From positions 248,001 to 312,000 of the forward strand of contig NTMA01000010.1 in the NCBI GenBank assembly GCA_002917075.1: a DNA stretch of 64,000 nt, in the 5' to 3' direction. Every line of letters begins with the position of its first letter. Within the stretch, counting starts at the first letter, position 1. The notes beneath the pieces are model-generated. The model was not told where the DNA came from. It saw nothing but the letters and a program-made list of their open reading frames with translations, and did not search any database. A program made the translations under genes and the position numbers. The stretch is from Hawksworthiomyces lignivorus. Lineage: Eukaryota; Ascomycota; Sordariomycetes; Ophiostomatales; Ophiostomataceae. Below are positions 33,101 through 43,712 of the stretch, in pieces.

Positions 33101-33501
33101 AGGTCAGTCGTGCTCATTGTCGTGTGTCTTGGTTCTATTGTGACTCGTACGAGTAGGCCAAGGTCATTTCAGTTGGCTTATCTCTTGTATGAGTGGCTCG
33201 CTTCTGCTCTTACAGCTCCAGAGGGGCAGGCCTAAAGAGCGTCAGCCAAGAAAAATAAGTTCAGCAACCGCCCCAAAAAACCAACAAAACTAGTAGGAAT
33301 CCACCCGCTAGAACCTATGCAGACATAGTGCAAAGCCATGGTGAGAGCTACACAAGCTAGCAATATAGACGGCGGGATGAAGATGGCGGAACTTGCCAGC
33401 AAGAGAAGGCAAAAACTGGACGCCGTGGATACTTGAGCGGATGAAATGAAACAAAGGAATAGAGAGGCAAGGAGGAAGATACGCGAGGACAGGCGACAGT
33501 G

Positions 33502-33544
<43 letters not shown>
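33502..33544. repeat. Poly(A) run, 43 bp
   Basis: Uninterrupted A43 followed by a further 80 bp of A/G-rich sequence. Non-coding. Confidence 0.95.
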
Positions 33545-33545
<1 letters not shown>

Positions 33546-34673
33546 CAAAGAAAAGGCGAGAAAGAAGAAAGACACAAGAAAGAAAAAGCAAAGGACAAAG
33601 GAAACAAAAATAGTAAAAAAAAGCCGTTCGGCGCTCTGGGAAATTGACAATAGGCCACCCGTTGCAAAACAGACAAGTAGGGTCGATCGAGCCAATCTGC
33701 TAGAGCTACGGCTGCGTTCCGCCGGAGAGACTCGCTCTCTAAACTACATACCTTGCCTCTACAAAGAAAGATAGCCTTCCACGTAGACTGCAGGTTCCGG
33801 CGCCGAGAGGATAGCAGCAGCAAGCCTTCTATCCGAACACGCGCACGAATACAGACATGCGGGTGAGGGGTACGGAGTAACACAGAATAGAGAGGACTGC
33901 TTGCTGTGGTGTATGTATATATGTATTATACCCCGGCACCAGTTACCAGATAAAGTGCACGGGTGCGTACCTCGTACGGAGAGGACATGGTAATATTATT
34001 ATAGGATATAGGGGAGTATTGTTTTAGTAGAGCGGGTATGAGCGAGGAGGTATGATGTCTTCTTGCTTTCCCACATTTCTGATCTTGTACATTGCAACCC
34101 CCCTCGCGCCGCCCATCCAACCAACCCGCGGGCCTGCTCTTCGTCCAACTTTCCCAATCCAACTTTTTTCTCTCCCGTTCGTAGCGCCTCATCAAGTCTC
34201 CTTCAGGTTTCTTTCGTGCAAGTCTTGCCTCTTCCTCCTGTTCCCCACTCTCCTCCAAGCAACAACTTTTGCAAGGAATCGGACTTTCACACACGACCCC
34301 CTGGTCTCATATACAACTGCTCCCCCTATTTCTGCTTTCATTTTCAACACTGGCTGTTTTCTGCGCAATGTTTGCATATGATCGAAGCGGCTAAGCTACT
34401 TTGCTGCTCCAGGTTATTGTATATACATAGTTGTATTTGCCTCTATAATCTAACCGATCTCACTTCTACTTTGGGCACATACTAGACTGCGGTACCATCG
34501 TCGCCTCCACCAAAGCCAGCCGCGGGAGCTTGCACCTTCGAGTACATCCTTACATGCCTCAACCTCACTAGCGGCCCGAGCTTTATACTTTTCTCTCTCT
34601 CTTTTTTTTCCCCTTCTTTCTTTCCTTGCCCAAGGTTTTCTTCTTTCCCTGAAGCTCTCTTGTAAGTGTTTAG

Positions 34674-34675
<2 letters not shown>

Positions 34676-34712
<37 letters not shown>
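34676..34712. repeat. Poly(T) run, 37 bp
   Basis: Uninterrupted T37 inside a pyrimidine-rich stretch about 1.6 kb upstream of the histidine kinase start. Confidence 0.95.
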
Positions 34713-36310
34713 CCTTCTTTCGAAAGCTTCTTCTCTTCCAGTCACAGATACTTGCTGTCTCTGGGCGTTTTCTCTGACCGCGCATATCTCGTGCATCGAT
34801 AGAGCCTTTATTTACACGCTGCTACGACTTCACACAGTTCTCACCGACTCGACCTGCGTTCGGCGGCACTTGGATGAGTTTCTTGACCTCGTCCTTGCCT
34901 TGCTCAACCCAATCTCGTACCAACCTTGCCGATCTGCAGTGCGGGCCGTCTATTTGACTCTCCTTCTCTTTCTCTTCTGAGCCCTGACCTCACTCCGCTT
35001 CAGCTTGTGTCTATCTCAACTCACGCTCACCTTCTTTTTTCTTCTTCCCCCAACTTCCTTCGTTCAGCTTTTCCTCCCCGAACCACGCGCTGGTCACGTT
35101 GCATGTTCCTTGCTAGTCAATAGCAGGTTTGACTTTCTTTTTTTTTGCTGCTGCTGTAATTCTCGTCATTCGCATTCCGTTGCCATACGTTTTCCAGCTC
35201 TTCGTCATGCCAACATTTTGCTTGACTGTTTCTAGCAGAGCCCCTTCGACCACGCTTTATCACGACGACGTCCTTACCCCCGAACACTGAGAGCGCACAT
35301 AGAAACGGCCAGACGACACTCTTGTGGACAACGCACTTCAAACGTCTTACATCTTCTCTCTGCTCTGCCTATAATTCCCACCCCCTCTTCAGACGTTTGT
35401 CTCCCACTCACACATTTACAACCCCCCTCTCTGGGTCCAAGAAATCGACAGACACGCAACAGCATCACCCCCCACGCTTTTCTATGACCACTGATGGATC
35501 TGGCGGGAGAGTAGCAGCCGCAAGCTTTTTCTTTGTCTCTCCTTTGGCGAGTCTATCTTTATTTTGACTTCCCTATTTTATTTTATATCCCCCCCCTGTC
35601 ACAGCAAGATTCTTTTTATACCCGATTTTGTTCTTAATAATTAATTTTTCCTTCTCTATACCACCACCATCAGTCGCTCTTCTTCTAAAGAGCTCACAGC
35701 TTTCTTTGCGGCCTTCTCATAAATTTGCGACTGTTTGCTAAATATTTTATACTTGCCCAGCCAATCCTGATGACTTCATCTTGCAGTTGACAAACTGACC
35801 GGCCCCCCCCCTCCCCCTTGTCACCTACCGGAATAAATCTGAATCCGACGCAGCCTCCTTCGCCTGCTTCTCCTTATGCGCACTTGCCCCCTCTTGGGTC
35901 CAAGCTACAACTGATTGCTTCTCTCTGAATTTACTGTTACGGGAGGAGGAGTCGCCGTCAAGGGATCCTCCTGCCAGAAACGACGCTCTTCGAGGAAAAA
36001 ACTGCGTTACTTTCAAACTCGTGCTTCTAGTATACCTTCTCGCAGCCACGTTCTGTCCTCTCCTACGAGTTTCCTCATCCTTGACCCTGAGAAACAGTTT
36101 CGGCGGCAGCAACTTCTCACGGTTCTCTGCTCCTTCGACTAGCTAAGAGACTAGGCGACATAAGAGAGGGAGGAAAAGAGAAGAGCTTAACCATATTGAC
36201 GTTCTAATTTTTTACTTTCCCCTTATAATTCTTCGTTATATCCTCGTCTCTGCGCCACTGCTTGTCCTCTCTTCGATCAGGGACAAAAAAAGCCTAGGTT
36301 TTCAAATCTC

Positions 36311-39300
36311 ATGACCGAGGGTCGACTTTCAAGACAGCTCCTTGGTTGTTGCTTTCCTCTCCGGAATGCTACCATGTCGTCTTCTCCACCCTCGAACTCC
36401 CCTATATCAGCACGACCAGCAGGGGTAGAAGATCTTCCTTACAATGTAGCTGCCAGTATGCCACATCCGACTAGGACTCTATCGAAATCAGAAAGGACAC
36501 AGCAGACAACATCGTCGCCTACGAATCCCGCCGCTACCTCCGCTGGGACAGCAGAGCATATCGCCTCATCAGCTGCCTCCATCCCTTCATCAAGTAGCAG
36601 CTCACACCCGCCATTGTTTCCCCTACTTAAGATGAGCATCATTGACCTGATGGAGGTCGATCCGCGGCCTTCCTTCGTTGTATCTCTGTCAACAGGACCG
36701 TCAGCAGCAGCTAGGCCGGAGACATCACAACCAGTAACTGTATCAGACACTAATCCGTCGCCACAATCAAGTTCCTTCACTCCTTCGGTCGTGTACGTCA
36801 ATCCTGCCTTGACTAACTCACCCGCGCTGCGAGAGATTATCACAGCCTCGAGAGCAAAGCATGGCGCTATCTGGGCCGACGTTAAGGCGATTTCAGAAGG
36901 CCACAGTATGCAACCCTTGGCCTCTGTGATGCATCTGGGCTTTTATTGGACAAGAATGGTACTTAGCAGCGCCCAGTATGCCGTATTCAGTGCCAACCAA
37001 CTCCCTCCTACCGATGTGGCCATCGCATCAGAATCATTCATGCCGCTGGCTTTGTCGGGATCCTCAGCTGCACCCATAATCAACGAGGAGCAGGACACGT
37101 TCGCTCTTCGCGACACGCCTTATACGGCTTCTCTACAGAGCACAACACCGGCAATAACGCCCAAGAAAACAGAAGCGGGAGCACCAGAAGTGGCGACCGC
37201 ACTGTCGAGATCAAAAGCGGACTTTCTGCAAGCACCGCAGCCCCAGCTGCAGCGTCAGCCGCCAACACCTCCGGTATCTGCAGTATTCTCTCCGCGCGAA
37301 GACGATGCCAGCCAAGAGCGAGGAACACCGTCAGAGTCAACGGAGCAGATTGCTACGATCTGTGACATTGACGTGCCTGAGCAGAGACTGGCAGTTGCAG
37401 GGAACGACGGCAGCTTTGACATGAGCACTGACATTCCCAGACCTGAGATCAAGCCCGAAGCCAGGCTCGAGACGAGCGAGTATATCCGTCAATTCGAAGC
37501 GGTCACTCAGTTTATGCCTGTCGGCATGTGTGTTTTCGACGCTGCCGGGAACGTCACTCTTGCCAACGACGCTTGGTATTATATCATGGGTTGCCCGCCC
37601 GTTCCGGAGGGCATAGTTATGACCCAAGACGAATTTATATCTTACATAAGCGAAGAGGACAAAGAGTCCGTTCGCCAATTTTCTGAACAGATCAAGTACA
37701 ATGAAAACATGACCTTTGGCTTTCGAATAAAGAAGTATGTTCCAGAGAAGCCAGCAGCGAAGATGGGTGCGAGTCCATCGGCTCCACGGATCATACAAAA
37801 CGCGCAGATGGCCCGGCCTCTGATCGACGGTCCTAGCAGCAAGACTAGAACCTCGGTGCTTTCGCAGAAGCCGTCAGAAAATCCTGAAGATTTGGTCCTC
37901 CAAGAGAGCCATGTTCTTGCTACGACATATTCTGAGACCGATAAAGATGGCCAACTACTCCGCACCCTGGTCTGTTTACGTGATATCACTGAGCACCAAA
38001 GCATCGTCGAAGCCGCTGATCGACATGCCCAGCAAGCCAGCAATCTTAGACGCATGGCTGAGTTTGCTACCGTGGGCATGTACGACGTGGATACTGACGG
38101 CCGTTTACGTGGAGCCAACCGAGTGTTTTACGAGATGTGTGGGCTAGAAAAATCGGAAGAGACCGATGTACCCCAAGATCTCATTCGACCCTGGTTGGTA
38201 TCCGTCGAGGATGAAGATCAGCCGATGGTAGAAGCTTGCTTTAATAATATAGTGGCTAGTGGTGGCTACCAGACGGTAGAAGTACGCTTTAAGAAACCGT
38301 GGACGTCAGACGATGGTGCAGGAAACCGGATTGTAGCCCCTCGGTGGATCGAAACCACATTCCTACCGGTTACGGATTCCGACGGCAAAGTGCGATCCAT
38401 TACCGGCTGCATGAGCGATGTCTCACTCCGTAAGTGGCAGCTCGAGCGTGAGCGGCAGGTAAAAGAAGAAGCCATCGAGTCCCGGCGCCAACAGGAGAAC
38501 TTCGTCGATATTACGTCCCACGAGATTCGCAATCCCCTCACCGTCATCATGCATTGTGGAGATGCTGTGCTCGAATGCTTGACCAAGATACGGGAGAACA
38601 ACAAACGATTCCAGGCTGGATCTACCGAGGGCAAAGACGCGCCAGAATCTGAGGCTGCCAAGGCTCAGAGGTCGTTGATAGATGATGGCATAGAGTATGC
38701 CGAGATTATTGTTAGTTCCGCTCTGCACCAGAAGTCCATTGTCGATGACATCTTGACCATGTCAAAGCTGGACTCGGAATTATTGGCTGTGACTCCCGTG
38801 ACGGTGAATCCAATCGAGATTGTGCGATCTACCTTGAAGATGTTTGAGGTACAAGCACGCCAGCAGAATATACAGCTCCACATGGTGGTCGATTCGTCCT
38901 ATAATGCTCTCGAATCTCCCTTTTTGATTCTCGACCCTTCGCGCGTTAAGCAAATCCTCATCAACTTGCTCGCCAACGCGCTCAAGTTCACGCGGTCCGT
39001 TGACGTGCGCGAAGTGACCACTACGGTGAGCGTATCGCATAACCGCCCCACAGACGAGACTTGCTCTGTAGCGTTTGTGCCAGGGTCAGAAAATTCAGTG
39101 GACCGGACGAGCAGCCGTATATCTGCACCATCAAAGCTTTCTCCTCCAGCCCCCCCGGTTGGAGAGTCAGTTTTCCTTATATTCGAAGTCAAAGATACAG
39201 GCGAAGGCTTGACAAAGGAGGGAATGGACTCTCTATTTCAAAAATTCGTGCAAGTAGACTCGAGCACCCATGTCAAGCATGGCGGGTCTGGATTGGGATT

Positions 39301-40291
39301 GTTCATCAGCAAACGACTAGCCGAAATTCAGAATGGCGCGATTGGAGTGGCTTCTAAGCCTGGTGTTGGATCAACCTTCGCGTTTTACATCAAAGCCTCG
39401 ATTCCACCATCAAAAGCTGCTCCAGATGTTCTCTCGCCGGGGGAGGCAGCCAAGATTGCCCTAGGTTCAGGTCTTCAGACCGTTTCGAGCGCTGCCCAGA
39501 CGGCCGTCAAGTCGAAGTCCAATGAGATATCTAACACGTACCTAACGAGCACTGGGGATCTGCTACAAAGCAAGAGTAGCGAGACACAGCCTGAACCCAT
39601 CTCAAGTGCTTTGCCGATGGATGCCGTTTCCAGAACGGCAGAAACAGCGAAAACGGAGCCTTCAATGCCCGAGGAAATGGAGATATCCACTGGTGGTCAG
39701 CTAGCTTCTGTGCCAAAAATACCTCCGGAGATTCACAGCGTGCTGCTCGTCGAAGACAACATTGTCAACCAGAAAGTGACCCGGAGGTATTTCGAGAAGA
39801 GCGGGTTTCAAGTTCAAGTGGCTGCCAATGGAATCGAGGCGCTAGACAAGATCAAGCAGTCGGATCGTTGCGTCCCAGGCAGCTATCCTATTTCTGTCAT
39901 ACTTATGGACGTGGAAATGCCTGTACAAGATGGCCTAACGTGCACTAGGCATATCCGCGCTTTGGAGGCGGTCGGCACGTTTGCTGGCGGCCGTATACCT
40001 ATCATCATGATTACAGGCAATGCACGACCTGAACAGCTTGCTGATGCTCGAGCGGCTGGCTGCGACGACGTGCTGGTTAAACCGTTCCAGATGCATCTTC
40101 TATTTGAACACATCAGACTGGTCATGCACACGCTCTGGGAGGAGGACGTGCGCAGACTCGGCCTTGACAATCAAGATAGCAAGGAGGCTGCGCGAATAAG
40201 AGATGCTGTTGAGGCGCAAAACAACATGGACGAGGAGATTTCGTCAGAGCAGTTGGACGAGGGTGTTGTTCTTTCAAAGCCGGAAATATGA
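36311..40291 (+). CDS. Hybrid histidine kinase with two PAS domains and a C-terminal receiver
   Basis: Intronless, 1326 aa; a second possible start is Met22 (36374). The first 390 residues are Ser/Pro-rich with a conserved-looking helix around TASRAKHGAIWADV. Two PAS domains follow: about 393-560 (FMPVGMCVFDAAGNVTLAND) and about 582-710 (FATVGMYDVDTDGRLRGANR). HisKA: phospho-acceptor H737 in SHEIRNPLTV. HATPase: N box LINLLANALKF, G1 KDTGEGL, G2 GGSGLGLFISKRL. Receiver at about 1141-1270: LLVEDNIVNQ, phospho-acceptor D1200 (LMDVEMPV), and VKPF with the conserved lysine. No membrane segment is seen, so it should be a soluble sensor that passes phosphate to an HPt protein and then to response regulators. 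The signal is unknown. The H-box is SHEIRNPL, close to group-level fungal hybrids with PAS sensors; I do not assign a numbered class. Confidence 0.96.
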   Translation: MTEGRLSRQLLGCCFPLRNATMSSSPPSNSPISARPAGVEDLPYNVAASMPHPTRTLSKSERTQQTTSSPTNPAATSAGTAEHIASSAASIPSSSSSSHPPLFPLLKMSIIDLMEVDPRPSFVVSLSTGPSAAARPETSQPVTVSDTNPSPQSSSFTPSVVYVNPALTNSPALREIITASRAKHGAIWADVKAISEGHSMQPLASVMHLGFYWTRMVLSSAQYAVFSANQLPPTDVAIASESFMPLALSGSSAAPIINEEQDTFALRDTPYTASLQSTTPAITPKKTEAGAPEVATALSRSKADFLQAPQPQLQRQPPTPPVSAVFSPREDDASQERGTPSESTEQIATICDIDVPEQRLAVAGNDGSFDMSTDIPRPEIKPEARLETSEYIRQFEAVTQFMPVGMCVFDAAGNVTLANDAWYYIMGCPPVPEGIVMTQDEFISYISEEDKESVRQFSEQIKYNENMTFGFRIKKYVPEKPAAKMGASPSAPRIIQNAQMARPLIDGPSSKTRTSVLSQKPSENPEDLVLQESHVLATTYSETDKDGQLLRTLVCLRDITEHQSIVEAADRHAQQASNLRRMAEFATVGMYDVDTDGRLRGANRVFYEMCGLEKSEETDVPQDLIRPWLVSVEDEDQPMVEACFNNIVASGGYQTVEVRFKKPWTSDDGAGNRIVAPRWIETTFLPVTDSDGKVRSITGCMSDVSLRKWQLERERQVKEEAIESRRQQENFVDITSHEIRNPLTVIMHCGDAVLECLTKIRENNKRFQAGSTEGKDAPESEAAKAQRSLIDDGIEYAEIIVSSALHQKSIVDDILTMSKLDSELLAVTPVTVNPIEIVRSTLKMFEVQARQQNIQLHMVVDSSYNALESPFLILDPSRVKQILINLLANALKFTRSVDVREVTTTVSVSHNRPTDETCSVAFVPGSENSVDRTSSRISAPSKLSPPAPPVGESVFLIFEVKDTGEGLTKEGMDSLFQKFVQVDSSTHVKHGGSGLGLFISKRLAEIQNGAIGVASKPGVGSTFAFYIKASIPPSKAAPDVLSPGEAAKIALGSGLQTVSSAAQTAVKSKSNEISNTYLTSTGDLLQSKSSETQPEPISSALPMDAVSRTAETAKTEPSMPEEMEISTGGQLASVPKIPPEIHSVLLVEDNIVNQKVTRRYFEKSGFQVQVAANGIEALDKIKQSDRCVPGSYPISVILMDVEMPVQDGLTCTRHIRALEAVGTFAGGRIPIIMITGNARPEQLADARAAGCDDVLVKPFQMHLLFEHIRLVMHTLWEEDVRRLGLDNQDSKEAARIRDAVEAQNNMDEEISSEQLDEGVVLSKPEI

Positions 40292-40967
40292 GCTACTTGG
40301 TTGCAGCTTCGCGGTTCGCATTGGGAAGCATTCAGGGAAAGTCACATTTGCATACAAGTAACTAGGGGAAATATACTTGCCCGGAGTATGCGGAGTATAC
40401 GGAGCAACGGGGTAGGACTATCAAGCAAGAGGAGTTATTGGCATAGGAGCGAACAGCCCAAATGCCTTGACTACCAAGTCTTTGTATGATTGTACGAACT
40501 CTTGATTATTTAATGAATACCGGTAATGGGGTAATGGCATAAAAACAAGATAGGTCAATATATACAGAATCACCTCCCACTGCACTAGCTCTGAAAGCCA
40601 AACAGACCATCAGAGCGAAGAAACAGGACAATCAAATAGGAGACGCTGCCTTATGGTTGCGTCATGCCTCAGCTAAATAGGCGAAAAGGCTGTTCTGATT
40701 CCTTTGCTGGAAATATTTTCGACATTTACTATGAATCTGCTCGCATATATATGCTCTATCCTCGGAAATCAATGCCCGCCCGTAACTGCGTGATAGTCAA
40801 ATGCGTAACCACGTACCATCTTCAACCTAGCCCCTTTCTTCGCAACACCATGAGATCATGAAGCAGTAGAGAAATTATGACAGATGTTTCATTACCAAGC
40901 GTGATAAGTCTCCTTCTTCTTCCTCTCCCGGGTTTCGCTCTGTTGCTCCTCTGCTGCCACCTCACAG
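40292..40967. other. Intergenic, convergent 3' flanks
   Basis: 676 bp between the stop codons of the kinase and the Mpv17-family gene. A small repeat of GGAGTATGCGGAGTATACGG lies near 40383. No gene seen. Confidence 0.6.
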
Positions 40968-41756
40968 TTACTCGACCTTTACTTCCGCCGCGCCGGCTGC
41001 CGCAAAGAGGTTCACGTACACGCCCCATGCGATCCCAGCCAGGCCGCCCACGAGGTTGCGCGTGGCCACGTCGCGCACCAAGGCAAAGTTGCCCAGGCTC
41101 ACCATGGGCCAGAAGCGCCAGCCGGCCAGCAGAAGGCTCACAAAGTCGGTGCGGACGCGGCGGGTGACCACGGCGGCCAGGTCGTGGTGAGGGCCGCGGC
41201 CCGCGTCGTCCCACAGGGCCATGAAGGCGCAGAACAGAAAGGTGTTGAAGCAGGAGCCCGCGGTCTGGTCCAGCACGGTCTTTCTGAGGGTGTTGGAGAC
41301 GTTGAGCTGCTGCGCTGGCGGCTGCTCCTTCTCTGCGTCTCCCTTCTTCGCCTCCTTCTTCTCCTCGGCCTGCCGGCCTGGAAAGGTGCGCTCGAGGAAG
41401 TCTTGCCTGTTTGGAGGGGAGGAGGGCATCAGCCCCAGCCTCGCGGCGAGAGGGAAAAAAAAAATGCAACGCCGCAAGGGGAACTTTCTTACCAGAAAAT
41501 ATTTGGCGGCGTCTGCACGAGTGTGAGGACGACAAATTTGAGGACAGGATCCCAGTTGATCGAGAGGGCGGTCTAGGACACAAGCAATATGTTAGCCGGT
41601 GCGATCTTTTCTCTTGGAGAGAGAGATAGGCGAGGCTTGGCATCTCGCAGAGAGACCTACGCCACTACGGTAGGCGATGAGCACCTGGGCCAGCAGGCTG
41701 GAGACGACGCTGAGGACGGTCGCCTGTAGGACGATGCGCAGTAAAGGCGGCGCCAT
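40968..41756 (-). CDS. Mpv17/PMP22-family integral membrane protein
   Basis: Three exons on the minus strand: 41756-41661, 41572-41493 and 41406-40968; introns of 88 and 86 bp; 204 aa. The protein begins with a hydrophobic helix (LLRIVLQATVLSVVSSLLAQVLIAY), then NWDPVLKFVVLTLVQTPPNIFWQDFLERTFPG, a charged loop (about 79-105), TAGSCFNTFLFCAFMALW, and the signature C-terminal region (WPMVSLGNFALVRDVATRNLVGGLAGIAWGVYVNLFAA). This matches the fungal branch of Mpv17/PMP22/Sym1 proteins, small four-helix proteins of mitochondrial inner or peroxisomal membranes proposed to form channels. Which organelle applies cannot be told. The C-terminus is complete. Confidence 0.9.
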
Positions 41757-42146
41757 TGGGTCTGTGTATGTGCCGGGAGCTATCTGCGATGCCCGATTGT
41801 GCTGGACAGAGCTTGTCTCTGTCAGTACAGATTCTCGGGGTTTGTATTATTTATTTCTCTCTTTATCTACTTTTGTATGTCCCGAAGTCCAAACTTGGGA
41901 CTGCGTAGCTGAGAAAGTCGTCTTTTTTTTAAGCGGTAGTATGAGGTGCCCGTTTGTCTGGAGTTTTGCAGCGTTGACGTTCGTTCCGCCTAAGATAAGA
42001 CGGGTGCAAGCAGCTATCTTCTTCTGCCGGCAGAGAAATGCAGGGCAGCGATTGATTCTCTAAAAAGCTGAAATATGATAAATGACAAAGATTATATGGG
42101 GCTGAGAGGATTCAAGAAAAAAAGTTAATTGCCCGGGAGTGAAATG

Positions 42147-42179
<33 letters not shown>

Positions 42180-43254
42180 TTGATCGAGACCGGTGGCCAC
42201 GTTGAAGTGAGTGAGAGCCTCGAGGAAAGGTCGGGCTGCACGAAGTCCTCATTCGCAGCGGCGTTACCCAAAGCGGCGGGGAATAAAAAGAAAAGAAAAG
42301 ACTGCAGCAGAGAGAGAGAGAACGTGAAAGCGCACACGGCGGGCCGGACACCGACACCAAAACTGGCGCAAGCTGGAAAAAGCAGTGCAGAAAAGTGGCA
42401 CTGAGCTGCTAAACTGGAGTTGCCAGACACCCTGGACCAGGTCTCATTGGTGCTTTCAGGAGACCATTGGCGGTCTAGCGGGCTTCCAAGCCAAATCGTG
42501 CGCTTCTTGCTGTCCCTAGCTTCCGCGAGCTGAAAGCCGGATGGATGGGGTTGAGAATATAGGTATCTATAGAAACAAAGGGAAACCGGGAAAAACATTA
42601 ATAGGAGCGAGGACTGGAGAATTACTGATGAAGGAGTTATAAGATTCGCAGATAACATATGCTGCACATGATAAGAACGCCCACTATAAGGGATGGAAAA
42701 TAAACAGGACAGGGAAAAAGACCTTCGGCTTGTCCTGTTGCTCCCCACAAAACCAGATACATGTAGGTACGGCACGCAGACAAAGGGGCGGGAGATGCAT
42801 CCGTACAAAATAAATCGAAAACGTGACGTTTGTGCAGTTGTGTTGTTTGCTGTTCTTTCGTCTACTTCTCCCTGTCTTTTGCGTTGAGCATGCCTCTTTG
42901 CTACCTCCTTTGGTTGGACAGCACTCTATTGCGCAAATCCTATACTTTCAACCAAATTGCTAGGGGCGTACGCACGGCAGGCCTAGTCAGCACTGGGGTA
43001 CCCTTAAAACACACTAGTGTGAGGGATTCAAGCACTGCGTGGTTGAATAGCGAACTTTTCTCATAGAGTACAGTGGTAAAGCCTCACACCGCCATAGCAA
43101 TTCAAGAAAACAAGGACGGCATTATCTGAATAATCGAGAAGAGTTTTAACGAACGGTTCTTAAAACCTACGTCAAATTAAACTTGCGTTGACGAGAGACC
43201 TGGGACATCTGAGACCGCATACACATAAAATACCTAAATCATATTGTCATTTCT
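41757..43254. other. Intergenic upstream of the Mpv17-family gene
   Basis: No gene seen. It contains the promoter of the Mpv17-family gene, an A31 run (42147-42177), and then mixed DNA leading into the transposon-like fragments. A GACGAGAGACCTGGGAC word near 43185 has a related copy near 43829. Confidence 0.5.
42147..42177. repeat. Poly(A) run, 31 bp
   Basis: Uninterrupted A31, non-coding. Confidence 0.95.
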
Positions 43255-43470
43255 ACGCATCACCCGAATTTAAGAACATAGGACTAAGAATTAAGACACG
43301 GATGAAGATATACGCAACGTGTAGAGAAAGAGTAGGCGAAAAGCAGACAAAAAGCAGAAAATACTACAAGGCATCTTCTAAAGGAGAAGAGAATATGGTT
43401 AGTTAATCAAGATAAAGAATAAATGATCTGTAAGATTTTATCGTACAAGTGTTAAATGTGAAATATATAA
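43255..43470 (+). repeat. Transposon-like fragment R1, left copy (direct repeat with 47550-47780)
   Basis: Long blocks match the copy at 47550-47780 in the same orientation, for example ACGTGTAGAGAA, GCAGACAAAAAG and TATCGTACAAGTGTT, by eye roughly 70-80% identical over about 200 bp. Both copies keep an open plus-strand peptide with a shared TCRE...QTKSRKYYKA core, so R1 is a decayed piece of a coding element. The family is not recognised. Confidence 0.75.
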
Positions 43471-43523
43471 TGAGAACACAAGAATAGAGATAGAATTTAA
43501 CAGAGGTTCTTCATAGGTAAAAA

Positions 43524-43712
43524 TACAAGACTGAACGTTAGGGATCAGGAATTAATAGATTGAGTGCCAGTGGGGTTCGAGCGTCTTTTATGACAGTACC
43601 AATGAGCTCATTGTCATTGCTCGTGATCCGTGCACTTGTCGTTCACGTGCTTCCGTGGCAGCCCTGTTGCTCCCGTGGCTGCACTGCACTAGGTAGCCGT
43701 CCCGTAAAAATC
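43524..43712 (+). repeat. Transposon-like fragment R2, left copy (inverted repeat with 47903-48053)
   Basis: Begins TACAAGACTGAAC and contains CTTTTATGACAGTA and TTCACGTGCT; the reverse complement of 47903-48053 has the same words in the same order. About 150 bp match, with a short insertion in this copy. On the minus strand both copies encode a related peptide (VIKxARTxLALNL core). Confidence 0.8.

Larger units (their letters stand above)
29464..36310. other. Gene-free 6.8 kb between PKS and histidine kinase
   Basis: No protein family was recognised in any frame. The first part is mixed-composition DNA with a GGGAAA-rich patch at 30081-30170. The second contains a 43 bp A run and a 37 bp T run. 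From about 34.0 kb to the kinase start the plus strand is strongly pyrimidine-rich, as in long fungal promoters and 5' leaders. TACGGAGTA-type motifs occur at 31581, 31713, 32418, 33871 and 33974. Confidence 0.5.

Noticed and set aside
33499..33774. Lys-rich and Phe-rich frames around the A43 run
   Set aside because: They are simple translations of the homopolymer and the adjoining purine-rich DNA. The same holds for frames over the runs at 18.5, 34.7 and 42.1 kb.
43561..43600. GGGGTTCGAGC resembling a tRNA B box
   Set aside because: No matching A box or acceptor stem around it, and the sequence is part of the R2 repeat, whose other copy has GGGTTCTAGC.
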